Shown one piece after another: positions 39,300 to 47,493 of a DNA stretch of 64,000 bases. The stretch is from Humidesulfovibrio sp. (lineage in GTDB: Bacteria > Desulfobacterota > Desulfovibrionia > Desulfovibrionales > Desulfovibrionaceae). The notes below the pieces were generated by a model. That model saw only the letters and a list, made by a program, of their open reading frames with translations. It searched no databases and was not told the DNA's origin. A program made the translations under genes and the position numbers. How positions within the stretch are numbered: the stretch's first letter is position 1; every line of letters begins with the position of its first letter. Location: assembly GCA_031292175.1 (NCBI GenBank), contig JARLHQ010000028.1:162475-226474 (forward strand), written 5' to 3'.

Positions 39300-42200
39300 C
39301 TACAGCTCGGTCACCTTGGTGGCCTTGCGGATGTTGACAAGACTGGCCTTGTACTCTGGAATGGTGGTGTTGGGGTCGCCCACCGAGGAGGTCAGCCTGT
39401 TTGTCGCGTCGCCGCATTTCGGCGTGGTCCAGCCGAAGCAGAAGGGCATGCCGATCTCGTGTACGATTCTGCCCTGGACCATAAACGGCCGCAAGCGGAC
39501 AGTGACCATGGCCACAGCCTCCACCTTGCCGCGTATGCTCTCCACCACGACCACATCGCCGTTTTGGATGCCCTTTTCCTTCGCCAGCTGCGGGCTCATC
39601 TCCACATACAGCTGCGGCTCGGCCTCAAGCAAGGGCGGGGTGTTGCGGGTGTCTCCGCCGCCGCACCAGTGCTCCGTCATGCTGTAGGTGGTGAGCACGA
39701 TGGGGAAGCGCGGATCGCCCGGGTCGGCCAGCAAGTCCATGTCGCTTGTGGCTTTCTTCATGCACGGGTTGCTGAGCTGTCCTGAGAAGGCGTGGCTCTT
39801 CACGGGAGTTTCCGCCGGCTCGTAATGCTCCGGCATGGGACCGTCTTCGCGGCCAGGCCCGAAGAGCTGCGCATGGCCCTCGGTGGTCATGATGAACGGG
39901 TACTTGCCGCCCTTCATGGCCATTGGCGGCCAAGGGCCGTCGGGCACGTCGCCCACCCACTTGCCATCCTGCCAAGCGATGACGGCCTTCGCGGGATTGT
40001 AGGGATTGCCGTTCTTGTCCACGGAAGCCCTGTTGTACAGAACGCGCCGGTTCAACGGCCAAGCCCAGGAGAAGAGCGGGAAGAGCTTGATCTTCGCCTG
40101 CATGGGCGTCTGGGTCAGATTGCGGCGCTTGGCGAGATTGCCCTCGGTTTCGGAATAGCCGCCGCAGTACAGCCAATTGTAGCTGCTGGTGCTGCCGTCG
40201 GCCTGGAGGTTCGGGAAGCCCGGAACGAGTTGGCCCTTCTTGTACAGCTTATCGCCGATCTTCGTGTCGCGCGTGAAGTAACCGTTAATCTTTTTGGTTA
40301 TTTCTTCAGGCTGATACGTCTCGGGCCAGTCAAGGTTGAGCACGGGCTCGGGGAAAGCGCCGCCCTCTTGTTTGTACAGGTCGCGCACGGCGTTCATGAT
40401 CTCAACGGCCATGACGCCCATGGGCTTGCTCTGCCCCATTGGCTCCGCGGCCTTGTAGTGCCACATGAGCCAGCGACCTGAATTGCTGACCGAGCCTTCC
40501 TTTTCGCCGCGCTGCGCGGAAGGCAGCATGAACACCTCGGTCTTGATCTTTTTCGAATCAACCCCGGGGCGGCGCCAGAAGTCGCTGGTCTCGGTGTGGT
40601 GCAGTTCGCCCACCACCATCCAGTCCAGGTTCTCCAGGGCCTTGCGAACCTTATGGCTGTTCGGGGCGCTCTGCGCCGGGTTTGTGCCGTAGACAAACCC
40701 GCCCCTGACCTTGCCCTTATACATGCGGTCAAAGAGGAAGATGTACGAGTAGTCCTCGCCGGGCTCGGCCTTGGGCAGCCAATCATAGCCGAAGCCGTTG
40801 GCCTCGGTGCCGGTATCGCCGAACCAAGCCTTGAGGAGGCTGACCATGTACTTGGGCCGGTTGCCCCACCAGTTGACACTCATGGGGTCTTTCGTGACCG
40901 GAGTGTTGGCCTTCAGGTACTCGGCCAGATTGGCCCAGCCGGCATGGGGCATGGCGTGGTAGCCGGGCAGGATGTGATAGAGGATGGCGTGGTCCGAGGA
41001 ACCTTGGACGTTCGGCTCGCCGCGCAGGGCGTTGATGCCGCCGCCAGCCACACCGATGTTGCCAAGCAGCAGCTGGATGATGGCCGAAAGGCGGATGTTC
41101 TGCACGCCCACGGTGTGCTGGGTCCAACCCAGGGCATACAGCACGGTGCCGGCCTTGTCGGGCTTGCCGGTGGCGGCGAAAGCCTTGTAGACCTTCAGCA
41201 GGTTCTCCTTCGTCACACCGGTGGTCTCGGAGACCTTGTCCAGGTCGTAGCGCGAATAGTGCGCCTTAAGCAGCTGGAACACGCAACGCGGGTTCTTCAA
41301 GCTCGGGTCGCGCTTGACTTGGCCCGCGCCGTCCATCTCAAAAGACCAAGAGCTTTTGTCGTAAACCTTCTTTTCAGCGTTGTAGCCAGAGAACATGCCG
41401 TCCTTGAAGGAAAACTTGTCACTGACGATGAAGGCGGAGTTTGTGTACTCGGCGACGTATTCCTTGAAGTAAAGCTCGTTTTCGAGAATGTACTTCACCA
41501 TGCCGCCCATGAAGGCGATATCCGTGCCGGAGCGCAACGGCACGTGGAACGTGCTGCGGGCCGAGGTCCGCGAGAATTTCGGGTCAACGTGGATGACAGG
41601 GGCGCCCTTTTCCTTGGCTTTCAGCACCCACTTGAATGCGATGGGGTGATGCTCCGCCGCGTTGGAGCCCATAATGAGCACCGCATCGGCATTGGCGATG
41701 TCGGTGAAGTGGTTGGTCATTGCACCGCGTCCGAACGACTCTCCCAGAGCCGCCACAGTAGCGCTGTGTCAAATACGGGCCTGATGGTCCATGTGGACCA
41801 CGCCCAGACCGCGAAGCATCTGGTGCGAGAGGGCGCATTCTTCGTTGTCCATTTGTGAGCTGCCAAGCTGGAACATGGACTCCAGGCGGTTCACCTGACG
41901 CCCCTTGGCGTCCTTGGTGATGAAATCGTGGTCGCGGGTCTCTTTAATCTTGCGGGCGATGCGGTCGATGGTCCAGGACCATTCCTTCTCCACCCACTTG
42001 GTGCTTCCGGGCGCACGGTACAGCGGCTTGGTGATCCGGTGCTTGTTCACGTGCATGGTAAGCAAGGCCGCGCCTTTGGCGCACAAGCCGCCGCCGCTCA
42101 CCGGATAGTCCGGGTCGCCCTCGACGCTGATGATCTTGCCGTCCCGAACGCTGATAATCGTGTTGCAGCAACAGGCGCAGAACGGGCAGATGGAGACGAA

Positions 42201-42335
42201 CTCCTTGCAGCCCTCGGTCTTAAGCCCTGCGGCATACGCCTGCGCAGGCCCAAGATCGATCCCGAGCTTCGAGAGCCCGAGACAGGCTGTGCCCGCACCG
42301 AGCAATTTAATGAATCCTCGCCGTGAGACGCTCAT
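39300..42335 (-). CDS. fdhA: Selenocysteine formate dehydrogenase catalytic (alpha) subunit, copy 2
   Basis: This protein has 1011 residues when the TGA at 41769-41771 is decoded as selenocysteine (residue 189, the same number as in copy 1). HSATVAALGESFGRGAMTN follows. The Tat signal is SRRGFIKLLGAG. The cluster cysteines are 50, 53, 57 and 85, with two extra neighbouring cysteines (CPFCACCC). The C-terminal domain ends like copy 1 (KASLVNIRKATKVTEL). The ATG at 42335 follows AAAGGAGGATAC. A ModE-like gene lies 123 bases upstream on the same strand, so this copy may be the one under direct Mo/W control (inference). Confidence 0.95.
41724..41771 (-). promoter_or_regulatory. Selenocysteine codon and candidate SECIS element, fdhA2
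   Basis: The TGA at 41769-41771 is followed on the minus strand by CACAGCGCTACTGTGGCGG and CTCTGGGAGAGTCG. CACAG-CGCTA-CTGTG can form a compact stem right after the codon, and CTCT can pair with AGAG. This differs from the fdhA1 arrangement and needs a fold calculation. Confidence 0.6.
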
Positions 42336-42458
42336 GTATCCTCCTTTGTCGCTTTGCGGCCAGCAAACACGCGTGAGCCGACCGCGCCGCCTTGCTTCAG
42401 TCAATTATGCTCACTTTGGCACAACGAAAGAAGCGCGTCAAACTTTATTCAATAATAT

Positions 42459-42887
42459 TCATATGTTTTGAAAAACACATGAAGCGGCGTCGGCGGGAAG
42501 GGAACGGGGTTTCTTGTCGGGGAAATTGCGGCACAGAAAGGGAAACAGGTCATTGGCGCGGTCTGCGGCATGGCGCTCCACCTCGGCGAACCAAAGCCGG
42601 AAGGCCTCGGCCAGGACGTGCCCCTCCGGCGTCAAACGGCAGCCGCTTTTGTTGCCGCCGACCTTTTCGATGAGCGGCACGCCGAGCGCCTCCTCGGAGG
42701 CTTTCAGCTTGCCCCAGGCCGCCCGGTAGCTCATGCCCAGCTCGTCCGCGGCCGACTTGATGGAGCCGCACGTGCCGATGCGCTCCAGCAGTTGCAGCTT
42801 GCCCAACCCGAGCATCGTCTTGCCACCGCGCTCCAGCCACAGGTGCAGCCTGACGACTGCTGGTTGGCGATCCACCTCCGCCGACAT
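42459..42887 (-). CDS. ModE-type winged-helix regulator without molybdate-binding domain
   Basis: This 142-residue protein has the LysR-like winged helix of ModE (LQLLERIGTCGSIKSAADEL, then GMSYRAAWGKLKASEEALG, and a wing with GGNKSGCRLTPEG). The C-terminal Mop/TOBE domains that bind molybdate or tungstate in E. coli ModE are absent; the protein ends about 45 residues after the wing. The start at 42887 is chosen for its AAGGAGG site. It sits upstream of fdhA2 on the same strand. A perfect 8-bp inverted repeat lies just before it. Likely role: control of formate dehydrogenase or metal genes, by an unknown signal. Confidence 0.82.
   Translation of the reverse strand: MSAEVDRQPAVVRLHLWLERGGKTMLGLGKLQLLERIGTCGSIKSAADELGMSYRAAWGKLKASEEALGVPLIEKVGGNKSGCRLTPEGHVLAEAFRLWFAEVERHAADRANDLFPFLCRNFPDKKPRSLPADAASCVFQNI
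42460..42481. repeat. 10-bp near-perfect inverted repeat at the end of the ModE-like gene
   Basis: CATATGTTTT-GA-AAAACACATG has one mismatch in 10 pairs. It overlaps the last codons of the ModE-like gene and lies about 125 bases before fdhA2. It is AT-rich, so an operator is more likely than a terminator. Confidence 0.4.
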
Positions 42888-42911
42888 GTCCTCTCCCTCC
42901 TTGTCCAAACA

Positions 42912-42933
42912 TATATGTCACACGAGACATATA
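42912..42933. promoter_or_regulatory. Candidate operator of the ModE-like gene
   Basis: The perfect inverted repeat TATATGTC-ACACGA-GACATATA lies 25-46 bases before the start codon. The TATAT half sites and 6-base spacer are similar in layout to ModE boxes, so autoregulation is a reasonable inference. Confidence 0.55.
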
Positions 42934-43090
42934 GCCCTTAGAAACAGGACGGAGAGAAGTCGAGTTGGCGGCTTCACCACAAGTTTTGGCACAAGAATCG
43001 TCGCCCGGAGGCGCTGGAACCAGGAGGGCCAAACGGCCAGCGCGAAAAAAGCCGCGTGGGGGTTGGCGCGTTGCTCCGAGACAGTCCTTG

Positions 43091-44419
43091 TCAGTCCCGG
43101 CGCGTGGCCAGAAGGATGCAGCACCCGCCCAGGGCCATGGTCACGGCGATGGCGAGAAAGCCCATGACATGGCTGCCGGTGGCGTCGCGCACCAGGCCGA
43201 CCAGGGTCGGGCCCACGAAGCCGCCCGTGTTGCCGATGGAATTGATGAGCGCCACCCCGCCCGCCGCGGCCGCGCCGGTGAGCAGCCCGGTCGGGATGGT
43301 CCAGAAGGGGCCGAGCACGCCCCAGAGTCCGATGGTGGCGATAGTGAAGCAGCCGAGGCTCCACCACGGCCCGCCTCCAAGCCCGGTCCAGGCGCCGAAG
43401 GGCAAGAGGCTCAAAAGAAAGCCCGCCGCGCTGACGAACAGCGGCCCGGCCGTGTGCCAGCGCCGTTCGCCCGTGGCGTCGGAATGCCGCCCCACGAGCA
43501 CCATGCCCACGGCTCCGCCCAGGTAGGGCACTGCCGAGAGCCGGCCCACCCGCTCCGGCGTGGCGGCCGCGCCGAGCACCTCGGCAAGGAGCGTCGGCAT
43601 CCACATCACCAGGCCGTACATGCCCACGCACAGCGCGAAATAGGCGGCGCTAAGCAGCCAGACCAGTGGCTGCCGCGCCAGACCCAAGAGCACCGTGCGC
43701 AAGCCGCGCGCCTCTCCCGCCGCACTCGCCGAATCCTCTCTGCCGCGCACCGACTCGGCCTGCAGCTCGGTGGAAATGGCGGCGCGTTCCGCAGGGTCGA
43801 GCCAGCGCGCATCGTCCGGGCCGTTGGGCAAGAGCCGCAGCACGGAAAAGCCCAGCAGGATGGCGGGCAGGCCCTCCAGCACAAAAAGCCACTGCCAGCC
43901 CGAAAGGCCCAGCGCGCCCTCAAGTTCGAGCAAATAACCGGAGAGCGGCGCGCCCACAACGCCGGCCACGGGCGTGGCGGCCATGAACAGGGCCACGGCC
44001 CGCGCCCTGCGCTCCTGCGGATACCAGAGGGTCAAATAGTAGATGATGCCGGGCAGGAACCCGGCCTCGGCCACGCCCAGGAGAAACCGCAACACGTTGA
44101 ACGACCAGGGCGTGTGCACCAGGGCCATGCCGCAGGCCGCGATGCCCCAGGTGACCATGATCCGCGCGATCCAGAAGCGCGCGCCCACGCGCCGCAGGAT
44201 CAGGTTGCTCGGCACCTCGCACAGCACATAGCCTGCGAAGAACATGCCCGCCCCCAGGCCGAACACGGAGTTTGAGAACGACAGGTCGTGGATCAGCCCC
44301 GGCGCGGCGAAGGACACGTTCACGCGGTCCAGATACGCCACCACATAGAGCGCGAAAAGGTACGGCAAAAGCCGCGCGTCCACCTTGCGGTACAGAGTGG
44401 AGAGGGAGCTGTTCGTCAT
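43091..44419 (-). CDS. MFS transporter of the anion:cation symporter (ACS) type
   Basis: This 442-residue protein has 12 membrane segments. The start MTNSSLSTLYRKVDARLLPY, then LDRVNVSFAA, is typical of the ACS family (tartrate, phthalate, galactarate and glucarate carriers). Motif A-like GYVLCEVPSNLILRRVGAR is near residues 60-80. It is the last of five closely spaced minus-strand genes that begin with AOR, so a small organic acid linked to that pathway is a possible substrate (inference). Confidence 0.85.
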   Translation of the reverse strand: MTNSSLSTLYRKVDARLLPYLFALYVVAYLDRVNVSFAAPGLIHDLSFSNSVFGLGAGMFFAGYVLCEVPSNLILRRVGARFWIARIMVTWGIAACGMALVHTPWSFNVLRFLLGVAEAGFLPGIIYYLTLWYPQERRARAVALFMAATPVAGVVGAPLSGYLLELEGALGLSGWQWLFVLEGLPAILLGFSVLRLLPNGPDDARWLDPAERAAISTELQAESVRGREDSASAAGEARGLRTVLLGLARQPLVWLLSAAYFALCVGMYGLVMWMPTLLAEVLGAAATPERVGRLSAVPYLGGAVGMVLVGRHSDATGERRWHTAGPLFVSAAGFLLSLLPFGAWTGLGGGPWWSLGCFTIATIGLWGVLGPFWTIPTGLLTGAAAAGGVALINSIGNTGGFVGPTLVGLVRDATGSHVMGFLAIAVTMALGGCCILLATRRD

Positions 44420-44474
44420 GTGCGGTTGGTAGCACGCGGAGGCGTCAAGAGGAAGCGGCGGCGGCTTGGGGGGC

Positions 44475-45194
44475 TCAGAGCACGACCTCGCGCCGCAACC
44501 GGGCGCGGCGCTGCTTCCAGTCCGGCAGAATGGCCGCGAGCAGGCCGTAGAAACGCGCATCGTGCCCGTGGTGGCGCAGGTGGCACAGCTCATGCGCGGC
44601 CACATACTCCACGCAGGGCAGCGCGGCCTTGACCAGGTGCCGGTTCAGGGTGATGACCCCGGCGCGGGAACAGGTGCCCCAGCGACTGGTCATGGCGCGC
44701 ACCTTGAGCTTCGTCGGCCGGGGCACGCCCAGAGCGTCGAAACGCGGTAAAAGCTCGCGAATGACTCGGGCGAACACCTCGCGCGCCTGCTCCATGTACC
44801 AGGCGTCCAGCAGTTTGCGCACGCGCTCCGGCTCCGGCGGAATCCTGCAGGCGATCTCCAGGCGGTCGTCCGCCAGGCACACACCGCGCGGGCCAGGGCC
44901 GCAACGTACATCCAGGCAATACTCACGCCCCAGAAAGGCATGCGGCTCACCGTGGGCATATTCGAGGCAGCGCACGGGCCGCACGGCGCGAAAGCGCTCC
45001 AGGTGCCGGGCGATCCACACCGCCTTGGCCTGAACGCTCTCCCGCACAAAGCGCAAGCTTGCCCCCAAGGGCGCGCGCACGCGCACCACACCTTCCGGAC
45101 GCACGGAGATGCGCAGGCTGCGGAAGCGGTCGAAGCTGAGTTCGACCGCGATGCGCTCGTCACCGGCGGTGATTTCGATGTGGTCCGGCGTCAT
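44475..45194 (-). CDS. YgjP/SprT-like zinc metallopeptidase
   Basis: This 239-residue member of the DUF45/M48-like family has the zinc motif HELCHLRHHGHDARFY near the C-terminus (about residues 198-213). The preceding TSRWGTCSRAGVITLNRHLV is diagnostic. It has no signal peptide and is cytoplasmic. The function of the family is unclear. It overlaps none of its neighbours and follows the EamA gene by 30 bases. Confidence 0.88.
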   Translation of the reverse strand: MTPDHIEITAGDERIAVELSFDRFRSLRISVRPEGVVRVRAPLGASLRFVRESVQAKAVWIARHLERFRAVRPVRCLEYAHGEPHAFLGREYCLDVRCGPGPRGVCLADDRLEIACRIPPEPERVRKLLDAWYMEQAREVFARVIRELLPRFDALGVPRPTKLKVRAMTSRWGTCSRAGVITLNRHLVKAALPCVEYVAAHELCHLRHHGHDARFYGLLAAILPDWKQRRARLRREVVL

Positions 45195-45224
45195 CGGTTG
45201 TTTCCCCGGTGCCTGGCGGCCCTT

Positions 45225-46145
45225 TCAGGCCTGGGCCGCAGCCTTGGCTGAGCGCTGGCCGCGGCGCATGTCCTGGCTCAGGAGCACGCCGCCCAGCACC
45301 ACGGCCGAGGCCAGGTACTGGCCCAGGGAGAACACCTCGTCCAGCACCAGCCGCGCCATGAGCACCGTGGCCACGGGGATGAGGTTGATGAAGGCCGAGG
45401 CCTGGCTGGCCGGGATCTTGCTCACGCCATAGCTGTACAGGCCATAAGCCCCAAGCGTGCTGGCCGCGCCCAGGTAAACGATGGACAGCGCGGGCACGAG
45501 GACGAACGCCGTGGGCAGATGCTGGCCGGGCAGGAACATGAGCGGCAGAAAGACCACGCAGCCGAGCAGGGCCTGGGTCGCGGTGAGAAACATGGGCGAA
45601 TAGCGCGCGGAGAGCTTCTTGAGCAGGATGGTATAGCCCGTGGCGCAGCACATGGCGAGAAATTCAAGGAAGTTGCCCAAGGCCGGATGGGGCGCGTTCT
45701 CCGTGGCGCGGGAGAATAACGAAAGCAGCGCCGCCCCGGCGACGGCGACAAGAAATCCGGCCCAGGTGCGGCCGGCAACCTCTTCCCCCAGCAGGAAATG
45801 CGCGCCCACGGCCACCATGAGGGGCAGCATGGCCACAACCATGCCCGCCTGGGCGGCCTCGGTGTTCTTGATGGCCGAGGTTTCGAACAGGAAGTACAGG
45901 CCGGGCTCGCACAGGCCCATGAGCACGATGGGCTTCCAATCGCCCCGGCGGTAGGGCTGGGAGCGGAAGCGCGGGTATAGGGGCAGGAAGCACAGGGTGG
46001 CCACGAGCATGCGGCCGAAGACCACGAACATGGTGTCATAGGCCAGGAAGGCCAGCTTGAAGGCGATGAACGCGCTGGCCCAGAGGATGCTGGCCGCGAC
46101 AAGCGCCAGCATGGGCAGAAGCGCCGCGCGCCTGTCTTCAGTCAT
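45225..46145 (-). CDS. EamA/DMT-family transporter
   Basis: This 306-residue protein has about 10 membrane segments in two EamA repeats, beginning MLALVAASILWASAFIAFKL (about residues 12-31). The first repeat has FGRMLVATLCFLPLY, and the second starts around FLEFLAMCCATGYTILLK. Most such proteins export metabolites. Start 46145 is used because the membrane protein begins there. It is part of the AOR gene run. Confidence 0.87.
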   Translation of the reverse strand: MTEDRRAALLPMLALVAASILWASAFIAFKLAFLAYDTMFVVFGRMLVATLCFLPLYPRFRSQPYRRGDWKPIVLMGLCEPGLYFLFETSAIKNTEAAQAGMVVAMLPLMVAVGAHFLLGEEVAGRTWAGFLVAVAGAALLSLFSRATENAPHPALGNFLEFLAMCCATGYTILLKKLSARYSPMFLTATQALLGCVVFLPLMFLPGQHLPTAFVLVPALSIVYLGAASTLGAYGLYSYGVSKIPASQASAFINLIPVATVLMARLVLDEVFSLGQYLASAVVLGGVLLSQDMRRGQRSAKAAAQA

Positions 46146-46230
46146 GATGCTCGCCCCCGGGTTGCCCGCCGCCCTCTCCGCTGAGTGTCGGCGGGAAGGT
46201 TGGGGTACCACCCTTGGCCGGGGAAGAAAA

Positions 46231-47493
46231 TCACTTTCTCCGGGGTGGTCCCGCTCCCGCGTCAAGCGCCGCCACGCGGCGGAAGTACTCCTCGCGGCTG
46301 AAGCGCTCCACGTCTAGCAGGGTGGCGAAGGCGGCGCGGAAGTCCACCGCCCCGGTGGCGAAGAGCCCGTGCCCATACACGATGGCCCCAGGCCGGCCTT
46401 GTCCCTGATTGAGCGCTGGCGGCAGGGTGTTGCACAGGCCGAAGGGCCCGGTGCCCACCTCTCCCGGCACGATGGGGATGTCCAGACCGGCATCGGTCGT
46501 GAAGCCGCGCGGCGTGGCGCAGGCGCGGTGGCACTCGCCCAGGCCCGGACAATCGAGCCGCTCGCAGTCCATGGACAGGATGACGGCGAAACGCGGGTGC
46601 CCGTGCAGGATGGCCAGCGCCGGACCACCGTCGTAGATGGCCCGGTGCGCGGTGAGCTCGCTCGAAGCGGTGAGGCCCACGCAGGACGCGCCGTCGAACC
46701 GGCAGGGGTCGATGCACCCGCCCAGCTCGTCCAGCGAGCTGCCCGTCTGGCTGATGAGCAGAAGCTCGCCGCTCGGGGCCATCTGCCGGCAGGACACGTT
46801 GCCAAAGGACGAGTCCACGAGGCCATACTCCACGACAAAGCGTCCGGCCTGGACCATGGCCGCGCGGGCCTGGTCCTCGTCCGCGAAGGGGCCGGGCAAA
46901 AGCTCCGGCATCTCCCCCGGCAGCCGGGCCATGTCCTGGTCGAGCTGGGCGCGGATGGCCGCGAAGACCGCACGGCGCGCTTCGGTCATGGTTCCGGCGC
47001 GCAGGTCGCGCAGGTGCTTGGCGAAATAGGCCACAAAGCAGGCGAAGGCCATGGAGCTGGCGGTGACGAAGGCCTGTTCCGGGCTCACCGAGCCCGCCGC
47101 CGCCAGAAGCGCCTGGCCGTCCGCCACGACGATGCACCCCTTGCGCCGCGAGAGGGCCTCGATGAGGCCTGGGGCATCAAGACCGCGCACCACGGGCAGG
47201 TCGTGCAGAAAGGTCCGCGTTTCACAGTCGCCTGGAACGACAAAGCCCGCGCCCGAAGCCAGGGCCTCCTCGGCCAGGGCGAGCACGGTCATCTGGCAGG
47301 CGCCAATGGGCCGGGCGATAAGCAGCGCGGCCGCGCCAAGGCCCTGGATGGCCGCCACGGCCACGCCTTGGCGCTGGTCGCCCGCGTGGCTAAAGGCGAG
47401 TTCCGCGTCCTGAACAACAAAAAACGGCTCGCCTTCGGCGCAGAGGCCGACGCCGGCCAGTTTGGCGGCGTATTTTACGGCAAAGTCGGTCAT
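46231..47493 (-). CDS. Class II aldolase/adducin protein with an extra N-terminal domain
   Basis: This 420-residue protein has its class II aldolase domain in the C-terminal ~240 residues. That domain has GNVSCRQMAPSGELLLISQT (about 227-246), the zinc ligands in LHGHPRF (about 293-299) and a third His in VYGHGLF (about 374-380). The first ~165 residues, with KGCIVVADGQALLAAAGSVS near 128-147, do not match the aldolase and are not recognised. Its ATG overlaps the AOR stop (ATGA), so it is translated together with AOR. A lyase that makes an aldehyde for AOR would be logical, but that is inference. Confidence 0.8.
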   Translation of the reverse strand: MTDFAVKYAAKLAGVGLCAEGEPFFVVQDAELAFSHAGDQRQGVAVAAIQGLGAAALLIARPIGACQMTVLALAEEALASGAGFVVPGDCETRTFLHDLPVVRGLDAPGLIEALSRRKGCIVVADGQALLAAAGSVSPEQAFVTASSMAFACFVAYFAKHLRDLRAGTMTEARRAVFAAIRAQLDQDMARLPGEMPELLPGPFADEDQARAAMVQAGRFVVEYGLVDSSFGNVSCRQMAPSGELLLISQTGSSLDELGGCIDPCRFDGASCVGLTASSELTAHRAIYDGGPALAILHGHPRFAVILSMDCERLDCPGLGECHRACATPRGFTTDAGLDIPIVPGEVGTGPFGLCNTLPPALNQGQGRPGAIVYGHGLFATGAVDFRAAFATLLDVERFSREEYFRRVAALDAGAGPPRRK

